A program made the translations under genes and the position numbers. DNA of 64,000 nt, from contig JAKACM010000005.1 of assembly GCA_021821465.1 (NCBI GenBank), positions 1-64,000 of the forward strand, in the 5' to 3' direction. This document shows positions 53,634-62,954 of the stretch, piece after piece; positions within the stretch are counted from its first letter, which is position 1, and every line of letters starts with the position of its first letter. The notes under the pieces are model-generated. The model did not search any database. It was not told where the DNA came from and was given only the letters and a program-made list of their open reading frames with translations. Source of the stretch: Bacillota bacterium (GTDB taxonomy: Bacteria > Bacillota > Sulfobacillia > Sulfobacillales > Sulfobacillaceae).

Positions 53634-53795
53634 CGGTCGCCTCCCGCAATCGTGGGAGACCTAAAACGTCAAGACCAGACGTACCCGGAGACCTTCGGGC
53701 GACCGAATGGGGCTTTTAGCTCGCCCTTTGCGAGTAAAGCTGACATAAAGGTTCCCTCGCAAGAACCCCGGCTTTAGCGGTGGGGAGTGTCAAAT
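53634..53795 (+). ncRNA. Highly structured non-coding element, omegaRNA/IS right-end-like, no tnpB
   Basis: An outer stem CGGTCGCC (53634-53641) with GGCGACCG (53698-53705) encloses three hairpins: CTCCC/GGGAG, ACGTC/GACGT and CCCG/CGGG. It is followed by a split stem GCTTT-CTCGC / GCGAG-AAAGC (about 53712-53741) and by TTCCCTCGCAAGAACCCC GGCTTTAGC then GGTGGGGAGTGTCAA. The last part is characteristic of right ends of IS200/IS605-type TnpB elements, where the guide RNA is encoded. No tnpB frame is near. An alternative is a leader RNA of the aminotransferase gene 240 bases downstream. The gap 53480-54036 holds no gene. Confidence 0.55.
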
Positions 53796-54036
53796 CCCAG
53801 TTTATTGTCAAGCGTGAGAATGACAGTTAGGCTATTCCAGGGTCCGGATCAGAACCTGTCCCGTGCACCACACTTTATGATTGAATTGACTGGAAGAACT
53901 ATCGTCAGAGAGTATTCTAGGGGGAATGTTTTCCCTTATAGCGCGGCTAGGGACACATTTCGCAAAAGACGATGTGCTTAGCCGAAATCCAGAAATTCGA
54001 ACATGGTTCCCATGTTTAGAAAGGCAGGACCGTAAA

Positions 54037-55239
54037 ATGCTGAAGACATTGTCCCTCGCCGAGAGAGTGCGACAATTACATCCGTCGCCGACGATGGCTA
54101 TTGACTCCAAAGCCAAATCCTTAATCGCGGAGGGAAAGGATGTCGTCAATTTCGGCGCCGGAGAACCGGATTTTGATACACCGGAAAATATTCGCCAGGC
54201 CGCGATAACTGCAATTAATCACGGACAGACCCGCTATACTGCGGTAGGGGGCATCGAAGCGCTCAAGACGGCAATCCAAGAGCGTATTCGCTTGGACACG
54301 GGGCTCGAATACCACTCCGACGAAATTTTGGTGTCGGTAGGCGCCAAACATTCTTTATACAATGCCATTATGGCACTGGTCGATCCGCAAGACGGAGTGC
54401 TCCTGCCTGTTCCTTATTGGGTCACCTATCCCGAACAAATTGCCTTGGCGGGAGGTGTTGCGCAATACGTCGTTTCCGATCCGAAACAGGAAGGGGCCGT
54501 GCATGCAGAGGACATTGCCAATGTCTTGACGGATCGTTCACGAGGGTTGCTCTTGAATTCTCCAAGCAATCCGAGCGGGGCCGTTATTAACCCCCCGGCC
54601 TTGGCCCAGATCGCCCGTTTGGTTTCTGAGCGAGATCTCTGGGTTATCTCCGATGAAATTTATAACCGGCTGGTCTATGACGACGCGACTCACGTGTCAA
54701 TCGCCTCTTTTCCGGGAATGCGCGAACGTACCATCCTGATTAACGGTGTATCAAAATCTTATGCCATGACCGGATGGCGTATCGGATATGCTGCCGGACC
54801 TCAACATATTATCAAGGCCATGACCAGTTTGCAGTCTCAATCGACATCTAATCCGTCGACCATGGCCCAATATGCCGCGTTGGAGGCTTTAAAGGGACCT
54901 CAGGAACAAGTTGAACTGATGCGCCGCGAATTTGACCGCCGGCGGCAATATATTGTGGAGCGAATTAATCAGATTTCCGGCCTGTCTCTTGATAATCCTA
55001 AAGGAGCATTTTATGTGTGGGTGAATATGGCCGCATATAAGAACCGGAAAGTGGGAGGACGTCTTATCAAAAACGCGGATGACCTGGCTCTGGTCTGGCT
55101 CGAGCAGGCAAACGTGGCCGTCGTGCCCGGATCCGGATTTGGCATGCCTGAGCATTTTCGTATTTCTTATGCCACGTCCATGGAAAGGATAGAAACCGGG
55201 CTAAATCGCATGCAAAGCCTGTTGGAGTCGACTCAATGA
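54037..55239 (+). CDS. Aspartate/aromatic aminotransferase (class I, PLP)
   Basis: Fold-type I aminotransferase of the AspC/PatA Ib group. 400 residues: NFGAGEPDFDTPENIRQAA, TRYTAVGGIEAL, PYWVTYPEQI, NSPSNPSGAVI, the PLP-binding NGVSKSYAMTGWRIGY, and FRISYATSMERI. ATG 54037 has GGCAGGA 8 bases upstream; the frame is open to 53926 but not conserved there. Overlaps murD by 4 bases, an unexpected operon partner. Confidence 0.93.
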   Translation: MLKTLSLAERVRQLHPSPTMAIDSKAKSLIAEGKDVVNFGAGEPDFDTPENIRQAAITAINHGQTRYTAVGGIEALKTAIQERIRLDTGLEYHSDEILVSVGAKHSLYNAIMALVDPQDGVLLPVPYWVTYPEQIALAGGVAQYVVSDPKQEGAVHAEDIANVLTDRSRGLLLNSPSNPSGAVINPPALAQIARLVSERDLWVISDEIYNRLVYDDATHVSIASFPGMRERTILINGVSKSYAMTGWRIGYAAGPQHIIKAMTSLQSQSTSNPSTMAQYAALEALKGPQEQVELMRREFDRRRQYIVERINQISGLSLDNPKGAFYVWVNMAAYKNRKVGGRLIKNADDLALVWLEQANVAVVPGSGFGMPEHFRISYATSMERIETGLNRMQSLLESTQ

Positions 55240-56600
55240 CGCTCAAACCTAAAGTGGCCATTGTTGGACTAGGGGTCAACAACAAACCCCTGGTCCCTTT
55301 TCTCTATAATCGCGGCATGGAGGTCATTGTCGCGGATAAGAATCCGCCCTCAGAGTTGCAGCGTGCATTGTCCGCGATGGGGTTGACGGATGTGAAGGTT
55401 CTGGGAGGTCAAAACTATTTGGCTGAGTTGTCCTCGATCTCGGATCTCCGGGCTTTGTACTTAACCCCGGGCATGATTAAAACCCTTCCGGAAATTGAAC
55501 AGATGCGAAGACGGGGAACGGAAATAACCTGCGATACTGATGTCTTTTTTCAACAGTGTCCCGCCCCCATCATCGGAATTACCGGCTCCGCCGGGAAAAC
55601 CACTACCACGACGCTTGTTTCGCAAGCATTAGCAGCAAAGGGTGAACCCAGGGTCTTCACCGGGGGTAACATTGGACATTCATTGTGGGAGGATTGGCCA
55701 AATATTACCCGAAACGGCTTGGTTGTGATGGAGTTGTCAAGTTTTCAGCTGGAATTAACCACTCATAGTCCCCATGGTGCGGCTGTGCTCAATCTTGCTC
55801 CCAACCATTTGGATATTCATGGAACAATGGAGGCTTATGCTCAGGCCAAATCCAATATCTACCGCTATCAGACGCCCGAGGACTGGGTGGTGCTTCCCCA
55901 CCCTCCTTCTCTGCTCCAACTGATGACGGCCGAAATTCCGGGGCGTGTAGCCTATTTTGCTTTGCACGATCATGCTCAAGCAGGCACCTTTGTTTCCGGA
56001 GGAAAGGTGATGTACCGGGATTTTTCCGACCACGTGACGAGCTGTTTTCCCGTTTCGGTTATCCAGATACCCGGAACTCATAACCTTTTAAATGTGTTGG
56101 CGGCCACAGCGATAATAGGCATGGCCCAAGGTGAGATGAGTGCCATGGAGCATGTTCTTTCCGGTTTTTTGGGGGTGTCTCACCGTTTGGAAAAAGTGCG
56201 AATTCATGATAACATTTTATACATCAATGACTCGATCGCCACAGCTCCTGATCGGACAATGGCCGCCTTAGAGGCTATCAAAGCTTCAGTTGTTTTGCTG
56301 GCCGGAGGATATGACAAACAGCTGGATTATGATGAGTTAGGACAGGTCATTGCCCGAAGCTCCGTTCATCATGTCGTGGTTTTGGGACAGGTGCAGGAAA
56401 AATTGGCTCAAGCCATATCCCGTTACAGCACAATCCCGGTTGTGCATGCCGATTCATTGGAAATGGCTGTAAGTTTGGCCAGGCAAGTCGCCAGAGCCGG
56501 AGATGCGGTCTTGTTGTCTCCGGCTGCGGCAAGTTACGATATGTTCAGGAACTTTGAAGAGCGTGGGGAAAGGTTTCGCGAGATTGTGGAGGGTTTTTAG
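55236..56600 (+). CDS. murD: UDP-N-acetylmuramoylalanine:D-glutamate ligase MurD
   Basis: Adds D-glutamate in peptidoglycan precursor synthesis. 454 residues: KVAIVGLGVNNKPLVPFLYN (N-terminal Rossmann domain), TPGMI, ATP loop GITGSAGKTTTTTLVSQAL (about 114-132), TGGNIGHSL, MELSSFQLE, NLAPNHLDIHG, and DSIATAPDRTMAALEA in the C-terminal domain. These distinguish it from MurC, MurE and MurF. It completes the pathway missing from the dcw cluster. Overlaps the aminotransferase (ATGA); typA follows 34 bases later. Confidence 0.94.
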   Translation: MTLKPKVAIVGLGVNNKPLVPFLYNRGMEVIVADKNPPSELQRALSAMGLTDVKVLGGQNYLAELSSISDLRALYLTPGMIKTLPEIEQMRRRGTEITCDTDVFFQQCPAPIIGITGSAGKTTTTTLVSQALAAKGEPRVFTGGNIGHSLWEDWPNITRNGLVVMELSSFQLELTTHSPHGAAVLNLAPNHLDIHGTMEAYAQAKSNIYRYQTPEDWVVLPHPPSLLQLMTAEIPGRVAYFALHDHAQAGTFVSGGKVMYRDFSDHVTSCFPVSVIQIPGTHNLLNVLAATAIIGMAQGEMSAMEHVLSGFLGVSHRLEKVRIHDNILYINDSIATAPDRTMAALEAIKASVVLLAGGYDKQLDYDELGQVIARSSVHHVVVLGQVQEKLAQAISRYSTIPVVHADSLEMAVSLARQVARAGDAVLLSPAAASYDMFRNFEERGERFREIVEGF

Positions 56601-56634
56601 GGAACGGAAGTACCATTTTTAGGAGGGCTTTATA

Positions 56635-58458
56635 GTGGAACGGCGCGACGTACGTAACATAGCCATTATTGCTCACGTGGATCACGGTAAAACAACTTTA
56701 GTTGATGCCATGTTGCGGCAAAGCGGAATTTTTCGGGATCCATCCCAAATGGCGGATAGGGTTCTTGATTCCAATGATTTAGAGCGTGAGCGTGGCATTA
56801 CAATTTTATCCAAAACAACGGCGGTTCATTATGAAGATACAATAATAAACATCGTTGATACTCCCGGACATGCCGACTTTGGCGGTGAAGTGGAGCGAAT
56901 CTTGAGTATGGTAGACGGCGCACTGTTAGTAGTGGACGCTAATGAGGGACCGATGCCACAAACGCGATATGTCCTGCACAAGGCGTTGAGTGCCGGAATT
57001 AAACCCATTGTGGTTCTTAACAAAATGGACCGGGACGGGGCCAGGCCCCACGAAGTGGTAGATCAGGTATTGGAACTCTTTATTGATTTGGAAGCGTCGG
57101 ATGATCAGCTGGAATTTCCTGTTCTTTATGCCTCCGCTAAACAAGGGGTGGCATCGACCGAAGCCGTTCTTCCGGAAAACGGGAATTTAGGGGCATTGTT
57201 CCGCACAATTCTCAACGAAATCCCTTTTCCTGTTGGCGATGAACAAGGTTCTTTGCAAATTTTGGCCACGACCTTGGAGCATGACGATTATTTGGGGAGG
57301 ATGGTGATCGGACGAGTCACTCAAGGACAGGTTTCGGTGAACCAAACGGTAGGAATTGTCAATCATGAGGGTGATGTCAGGCGGGCGAGACTCAGCAAGA
57401 TTTTTGGTCGCATCGGTTTAAAACGGGTAGAGTTGGAAGCCGCGACTGTGGGCGACATTGTGACATTGGCCGGATTACCTGACGTAACTATCGGTGAGAC
57501 AATCACTGACGCCGACAATCCGGAACCTTTGCCCCCCATAATTGTTGATGAGCCGACACTCACGATATTAATAGGTGTCAATACGAGTCCGTTTTCGGGA
57601 CAGGAAGGACAATACGTTACGTCACGGCATTTGCGCGAGAGACTCTTCCGTGAACAAGAACGAAACGTCGCCTTAAGAGTGGAAGACACCAAGGATGCCG
57701 AGGTGTTTCGGGTCTCGGGACGCGGGGAGTTGCACTTGGGAATTTTGTTGGAACAAATGCGACGTGAAGGTTATGAAATGGAAGTTTCCAAACCGGAAGT
57801 GATTTTGCACAAGTCCTCAGAGGGCGAGTGGGTGGAACCGTTTGAACATCTTTACCTTGATGTGCCGGATGAGTATGTGGGACCGGTGATGGAACTTTTG
57901 GGCCCCCGCAAGGCGGAAATGACTCACATGGGCCAAGCCGGGCCTAATCAAACCCGTTTGGAATTTGTAATTCCGGCCCGAGGTTTATTGGGATTTCGCA
58001 CCGCTTTCGTTAACCAAACTCGAGGCTATGGTATTATGAACCACCTATTTGAGGGTTATCGTCCCTACGGCGGAGCGATTGATGAGGCCCCTAGGGGAGC
58101 TCTCATTGCCATAGAGGATGGTGTGACGACCTCTTATGCCTTGGACAATGCTCAACAACGGGGGACTCTATTTATTGGCCCCGGAGTGTCTGTGTATACC
58201 GGCATGGTTGTGGGCGAGAACAGTAGGCCAACGGATCTGGAACTCAACGTCTGCAAAAGGAAGCATGTGACCAATATGCGCAGTTCCACCGCTGACGAAG
58301 CCGTTCGCTTGACTCCTCCGAGGCCCTTGACTCTGGATTTAGCCTTGGAATATGTGAAATCGGATGAACTGGTGGAAATTACCCCCAAGTCAATTAGGTT
58401 GCGGAAGGCTACGCTCGACAAGACATTACGCAAACGGGAAAAGATCCAAAAAATATAG
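56635..58458 (+). CDS. typA: Ribosome-associated translational GTPase TypA/BipA
   Basis: EF-G-like GTPase acting in ribosome assembly and stress. 607 residues from GTG 56635 (AGGAGGG before): G1 [11 protein letters not shown]2 RGITILS, G3 [13 protein letters not shown]4 NKMDR, then domain II and the C-terminal [16 protein letters not shown] and TPKSIRLRK. Family length is normal. Confidence 0.96.
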   Translation: MERRDVRNIAIIAHVDHGKTTLVDAMLRQSGIFRDPSQMADRVLDSNDLERERGITILSKTTAVHYEDTIINIVDTPGHADFGGEVERILSMVDGALLVVDANEGPMPQTRYVLHKALSAGIKPIVVLNKMDRDGARPHEVVDQVLELFIDLEASDDQLEFPVLYASAKQGVASTEAVLPENGNLGALFRTILNEIPFPVGDEQGSLQILATTLEHDDYLGRMVIGRVTQGQVSVNQTVGIVNHEGDVRRARLSKIFGRIGLKRVELEAATVGDIVTLAGLPDVTIGETITDADNPEPLPPIIVDEPTLTILIGVNTSPFSGQEGQYVTSRHLRERLFREQERNVALRVEDTKDAEVFRVSGRGELHLGILLEQMRREGYEMEVSKPEVILHKSSEGEWVEPFEHLYLDVPDEYVGPVMELLGPRKAEMTHMGQAGPNQTRLEFVIPARGLLGFRTAFVNQTRGYGIMNHLFEGYRPYGGAIDEAPRGALIAIEDGVTTSYALDNAQQRGTLFIGPGVSVYTGMVVGENSRPTDLELNVCKRKHVTNMRSSTADEAVRLTPPRPLTLDLALEYVKSDELVEITPKSIRLRKATLDKTLRKREKIQKI

Positions 58459-58481
58459 AGGAGGAAGGTCGGGACTGGCCG

Positions 58482-61253
58482 GTGCAGTCTTTTCCCTTGC
58501 TCAACATATGGTCGGCGTATTCTCTCTTGCAATCTGCCTGGGATTTGTCTACCGGGATTGTCGAACTGGAGAATGCGGGTTTTAAGTCCGCAGGCTTGGC
58601 TGATTATTATTCCTTAGCGGGAGCAGAGCATTTCGAGTATGAGGCCCAATCCCACAACATTCAGGCGTGGCTCGGCGTGAGTGTGGCTTGCGAGGCCGGA
58701 GGCGAGCCATTCTTGGGCTCACTATATGCCCTTGATCATACGGGTTGGCAAAAATTGTGCCAACTTGCCGGTCGTCGAGAAGCGGTTGTAAGTCTTGAAG
58801 AGGTGGCATCGTCCCATCTTTTGCTTCTCTTGTGGAGGGAAACGAGGGCCTTTTGGGACGCAGCTTTTTCCTATATTCGATCCCTGGGGTTCGGTGCCTT
58901 CGTAGAGGAATTATTACCCTCTGAGACGCCCCATGGCATCCAATGGGTGCCTTCTTATCCCATTCGTTTTAACCGGCGGGCGGATGCCGTGGAAGCTTAT
59001 CGTCTTTTGACCCGGTTAGGAGATTATGAGCCACGAACCCGTGCTCTGGCCGTACCGGAACTTTCGGAGGCTTTGGCGAATTATCCTCAGTCATGGTCAG
59101 CTTCCTTGTTTCGGGAAAATGCTCCTCGCGTCCTCCCCCGCCAGAATTTCTATATGCCCAAATTCACCCAGGTAGACGTAGACGATGGCAGAATGTTACG
59201 GGAAATGGCTCGGATGCGACTCAGTCATTGGCATCCCGAGCCCATTGTCAAGTATACTCAACGCCTGGAACAGGAATTAGAAGTTATTACCCAACTGGGA
59301 TTTTCCTCGTATTTTCTCATCGTTGAAGATTTGGTTCGATATGCCGGTGATAACCATATTGCTACCGGACCCGGACGCGGTTCTGCGGCGGGGAGCTTGG
59401 TGGCCAAGGTTTTGGGTATCACCCGGGTGGATCCCATAAAACACGGTCTCATCTTCGAAAGATTTCTGAATCCTCATCGACACAACCTACCCGACATTGA
59501 TCTGGATGTAGACCATCTTAAGCGCAATCAATTGCTTGCCTACCTAAGACGGCGTTGGGGCAGGGAGTATGTCGGGCAGATTGGGACCTATGGGAGTTTA
59601 GGAGCCAGGGCCGCTCTGCGGGATGTCGCAAGAGTTCTTCGCATTCCCGGCGAACAAGTCAACCGAGTGTTGGAAAAAAGCCGTTTGACGTCCGGAATGC
59701 ATTTAGAAGACGGAGGAGAAGTCCTGAGGGAGACCGTCATGAAGGTTGATCCCGGTGGACAATGGTGGAAAATCAGTAGGCTTTTGGAAGGATTGCCTCG
59801 CCATGCCTCGATTCATGCCGCAGGGGTGGTACTGTCGAATCGCCCCCTTAAGGAGCTAATCCCTTGCACCGAGGACGATGAAGGAAATCTTGTGACCCAA
59901 ATGGACATGGATTCGGTACAGCGGCTGGGCTTGTTGAAACTTGACTTGTTGGGATTGCGCACTTTGAGTGTCATGGACCGAATTCATGCCCGTTTTGGAG
60001 ACCATTTTGATTCTGTCGACCATAAAGACCCGCGCACATTGAACCTCTTGGGAAGAGGCGATACCGATGCCATATTTCAACTCGATGGGAAAGGCGTGCG
60101 CGTTTTGCTGCAACGACTCAAGCCCCAATCGGCCGAAGATGTCATCGATGTGGTGGCATTATACCGCCCTGGTCCCATGGATACCTTGGAAACCTATTTG
60201 CTTAGGCGTCAGGGCTCGAGCGAGATGCCTCATGATATTTTAGGAAATTTGTGTCACGATACATTTGGGGTGATGGTCTACCAGGAGCAATTAATGATGT
60301 TGGTGCAGCAAGTAGCCGGTTATTCTCTGGCCGAAGCCGACTTATTTCGCCGTGCTGTGAGTAAGAAAGATCATGATGCACTGCAGGAAATGTCCTCGGA
60401 TTTTGCCCAGAGATGTCGCGTGCGGGGGTTGTCCTCGGCGGAAATAAAAGGTCTTTGGCACCGAATCCTGGCCTTCGGCGATTATGGATTCAACAAATCA
60501 CATGCGGCCGCCTATGGCCTACTCAGTTATTATATGGCATTCTTAAAGACTCACTATCCCCTCGACTTCTGGGCTGCCGAATTCAGCACCGTCGGTGCCG
60601 AACGCTTAGAGTACGAGATGAGTGTGGCAGTGTCCCAAGGTGTGATCATCCTTCCTCCCGATATCCGTTATAGCCAGGTAGATTTTCAGGCCGTCGAGGA
60701 CGAAATGGTTGTGGGGGGATTATCTATGATTCGCGGTATGAATTCCTTGGTTGCGGAGGAGATTGAGCTAGAGCGAAAGAAATCAGGGCCTTACCAAACA
60801 CAACAGCAAGCCTATAATCGAATCAAGAAAAATCTCGGCCCACGGATAGCCGATTTGTTGGAAGAGTCCGGCTGTTTCTCTTCTCTGCCCGGAAAGATTG
60901 TGCATACGGGACAGCTCGAATTGTTTTCCGATGCTCCGAGTACCGGGAGTACTCCCATGATAATTGACGCCGTGAAGAGCTTTGGGTTCCCTTGGCCTCA
61001 CGCCGTAGGGCCAATTTACATTCGTATAACCGGCCCAATCGATGTAAAATGGTGGCAAAGGACGTTGTCCCGGGTTGCGGAAAGATTTCCGGGGTCCTCT
61101 TCGGTTGTGATTGGTAACAAAGAGGGGCGGGCTTATCGATTGGATGCCGTAGCTTTAGAACCCACGTGGAGGAGTTTAGACGCCATCCGGCAAATTCCAA
61201 CAGTGGCGGCTTGTGGACGACGCGTTGAATCTAAAGAGAGGTGGTCAATTTGA
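58482..61253 (+). CDS. dnaE: Shortened DnaE-type DNA polymerase III alpha subunit with degenerate PHP domain
   Basis: C-family DNA polymerase. 923 residues, against about 1,100-1,150 for DnaE. The N-terminal PHP region is recognisable (SAYSLLQSA; LENAGFKSAGLADYYSLAGA) but the metal-binding HLHxxYS reads LNIWSAYS and the LTDH motif reads LADY. The palm has GPGRGSAAGSLVAKVLGI, PDIDLDVDH, SIHAAGVVLSNRP, VALYRPGPMDTLETY and YGFNKSHAAAYGLLSY. The C-terminus ends soon after an OB-like region (GPIYIRITGP). Polymerase residues look intact. GTG 58482 has AGGAGGAAGG about 13 bases upstream. Confidence 0.88.
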   Translation: MQSFPLLNIWSAYSLLQSAWDLSTGIVELENAGFKSAGLADYYSLAGAEHFEYEAQSHNIQAWLGVSVACEAGGEPFLGSLYALDHTGWQKLCQLAGRREAVVSLEEVASSHLLLLLWRETRAFWDAAFSYIRSLGFGAFVEELLPSETPHGIQWVPSYPIRFNRRADAVEAYRLLTRLGDYEPRTRALAVPELSEALANYPQSWSASLFRENAPRVLPRQNFYMPKFTQVDVDDGRMLREMARMRLSHWHPEPIVKYTQRLEQELEVITQLGFSSYFLIVEDLVRYAGDNHIATGPGRGSAAGSLVAKVLGITRVDPIKHGLIFERFLNPHRHNLPDIDLDVDHLKRNQLLAYLRRRWGREYVGQIGTYGSLGARAALRDVARVLRIPGEQVNRVLEKSRLTSGMHLEDGGEVLRETVMKVDPGGQWWKISRLLEGLPRHASIHAAGVVLSNRPLKELIPCTEDDEGNLVTQMDMDSVQRLGLLKLDLLGLRTLSVMDRIHARFGDHFDSVDHKDPRTLNLLGRGDTDAIFQLDGKGVRVLLQRLKPQSAEDVIDVVALYRPGPMDTLETYLLRRQGSSEMPHDILGNLCHDTFGVMVYQEQLMMLVQQVAGYSLAEADLFRRAVSKKDHDALQEMSSDFAQRCRVRGLSSAEIKGLWHRILAFGDYGFNKSHAAAYGLLSYYMAFLKTHYPLDFWAAEFSTVGAERLEYEMSVAVSQGVIILPPDIRYSQVDFQAVEDEMVVGGLSMIRGMNSLVAEEIELERKKSGPYQTQQQAYNRIKKNLGPRIADLLEESGCFSSLPGKIVHTGQLELFSDAPSTGSTPMIIDAVKSFGFPWPHAVGPIYIRITGPIDVKWWQRTLSRVAERFPGSSSVVIGNKEGRAYRLDAVALEPTWRSLDAIRQIPTVAACGRRVESKERWSI

Positions 61254-61786
61254 GCAAGGTAACGCGAGAAGAGCTCGTGCAACACTTAACTCCTCCCCCG
61301 GGGATTACTATTCCCCCTTATCCGGCCAAACGAGATAAGATTTACAGATTATCTTTGGTGTTGGTAGGACTCGGCTTGGCTGCAGAGGGGATAAGCGGCA
61401 TTTTTGGAATGACCCAGGCGCAATTCTGGATTCAAGGCGCAATTAGCCTTATTTTCATCATATCCGGATGGACGTTTCTGGTCTGGCTGAAACAATGGCG
61501 GTGGATTGTGCGTGCGATGGTCGTGCTCGGCCTCATTGTGTGGCCATTTGGGTCTTTGGAAGCATGGGCGCTGTCCTTGGTTGCGGGCGCAATTATGGCA
61601 GCTAAGGAGACGCATTGTTTCCATTTTTGGGCCGGTCGTGTAATACCATGGTACACTTTGATTTTAGGGGTGCTTTTGGTGGCCGGATTACCCCAACCTT
61701 ACATGGGTGTCGGCTGGCTGGGACTCGCGGTCTTGTGGATGAGTTTGGCCATGGGACGGTCTAAGCTTCCTTTGTTTGAAGTTTGA
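61250..61786 (+). CDS. Integral membrane protein (DUF2301-like)
   Basis: A 178-residue protein with about five membrane helices (from about 40 on) and the motif AAKETHCFHFWAGRVIPWYT between helices 4 and 5, which reminds me of the DUF2301 family. Function unknown. TTG 61250 overlaps the dnaE stop (TTGA) and has GAGAGGTGG 6 bases upstream; GTG 61241 is the alternative. Confidence 0.65.
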   Translation: MSKVTREELVQHLTPPPGITIPPYPAKRDKIYRLSLVLVGLGLAAEGISGIFGMTQAQFWIQGAISLIFIISGWTFLVWLKQWRWIVRAMVVLGLIVWPFGSLEAWALSLVAGAIMAAKETHCFHFWAGRVIPWYTLILGVLLVAGLPQPYMGVGWLGLAVLWMSLAMGRSKLPLFEV

Positions 61787-61962
61787 GGCTGCCCGATGAA
61801 AGGATCTATCCTCGTATCATGCCTGCCCGATACTCCGGTTGCGAGCGGAAAAAGCGGCCTGACGTATTACAAAAAGCATAATGGCGGCGCCAGGAAAAAC
61901 TGACGCCGGCAGCAGTAGAGAAGTTGGTGGTTAACGTATCATAACTATATACATTAATCCCT

Positions 61963-62547
61963 TTAATAGAATTCGGGGGGGCGTGATGCTTCTTCGTGGA
62001 CACCCAACTGGGCATTAACGTATCGGGCGGCGGCAAATAGCACGTCAGATAAACGGTTGACGAATGTCAGAACAGCATGCGGCGTGCTTTCCATTTTATT
62101 CAGGGCCCATATTTCACGCTCGGCTCGACGGCACACAGTTGTGCAGACATATAGACTCGTGGCAGCTAAGGTGCCTTCGGGAATGGTAAAAGGTTTCCAA
62201 GGAGGTGTGTTAGTGCGTAATAGATCGGCCAACTGCTCCAGTTGCTTGGTCAAATTGTCTGGTGTGGAGACTTGCGCTTCGGAATTCAGTGTGGTGGACA
62301 AATCGCGCCCGACCATAAATAATCGGTGCTGAAGGTCGTGGAGAAATTTCTCTAAAACCTCCCATTCCTTTGGAGGCACTTGAGGCCTCGACTGGACCAA
62401 ATATGCTCGCGCTTGACCGATAAATGCATTGAGTTCATAAAGCGTGCCATATGCATTGACTCTTTGTGAGTGTTTTTCAATCTTCTTTCCTTTGCTCAGA
62501 TGGGTAACCCCTGTGTCGCCATTCCGGGTATACAGTCGGCTCGGCAT
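61963..62547 (-). CDS. pduO: ATP:cob(I)alamin adenosyltransferase, PduO type
   Basis: Forms adenosylcobalamin. 194 residues: RLYTRNGDTGVTHLSKGKKI (ATP-binding motif YTRxGD.G.T), KHSQRVNAYGTLYELNAFIG, TTVCRRAEREIWAL and FVNRLSDVLFAAARYVN. AAAGGAGTAG precedes ATG 62547. The flanking gaps (61787-61962 and 62548-62747) show no cobalamin riboswitch. Confidence 0.93.
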   Translation of the reverse strand: MPSRLYTRNGDTGVTHLSKGKKIEKHSQRVNAYGTLYELNAFIGQARAYLVQSRPQVPPKEWEVLEKFLHDLQHRLFMVGRDLSTTLNSEAQVSTPDNLTKQLEQLADLLRTNTPPWKPFTIPEGTLAATSLYVCTTVCRRAEREIWALNKMESTPHAVLTFVNRLSDVLFAAARYVNAQLGVHEEASRPPEFY

Positions 62548-62747
62548 AGATAACTACTCCTTTCCGAGATCTTTATAATGAACGAGCCTTTTGGGGAGTC
62601 TCTGGCCCGTGGGTGATGCTAGAAATCCCCATTAATATTACCATATCTTCGCCATTTCTCTTGACTGGAAATGACCCGAATCCCGCCCTCTTCGCGACAC
62701 AACACTCGCCTAGGGCCGGGGTCTCGGAGTGAGTCAGTGGTTTGCCC

Positions 62748-62951
62748 CTAACCTTCTTGGTTGACGGTCAAAATGAGAGTTCCGTTGTGCAAATCATGAA
62801 CAATGGCATTGGTGATCCGGGTCAGCCACATCGCGATCCGTTCTCGTTCCTGGTCGTCTTCGGCTATGAAAATGGGGGCCATGCCACCGGATACCGACTC
62901 TCTTCGGGTTGTGACAATCGCGAACATTACGGGTGTCGGTGCATCAGCCAA
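62748..62951 (-). CDS. Capping-complex subunit for YIEGIA (small protein)
   Basis: 67 residues: MFAIVTTRRESVSGGMAPIF, AEDDQERERIAMWLTRITNA, IVHDLHNGTLILTVNQ. The pattern matches the small partner regularly encoded after YIEGIA genes in spore formers. The start appears to be TTG 62951, with GAGAGGAG about 9 bases upstream; the ATG at the internal MFAIV is possible. It follows the YIEGIA gene by 3 bases. Confidence 0.75.
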   Translation of the reverse strand: MADAPTPVMFAIVTTRRESVSGGMAPIFIAEDDQERERIAMWLTRITNAIVHDLHNGTLILTVNQEG

Positions 62952-62954
62952 TGT

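Noticed and set aside
61806-62036. 76-codon minus-strand ORF downstream of the cobalamin adenosyltransferase gene
   Set aside because: It is an out-of-frame reading through the adenosyltransferase 3' end with no motif.
62700-62747. Possible cobalamin riboswitch (B12-box-like GACTCACTCCGAGACC on the minus strand) upstream of the adenosyltransferase gene
   Set aside because: The match is poor, and the roughly 200 bases needed upstream of the box are coding sequence of the small capping protein.
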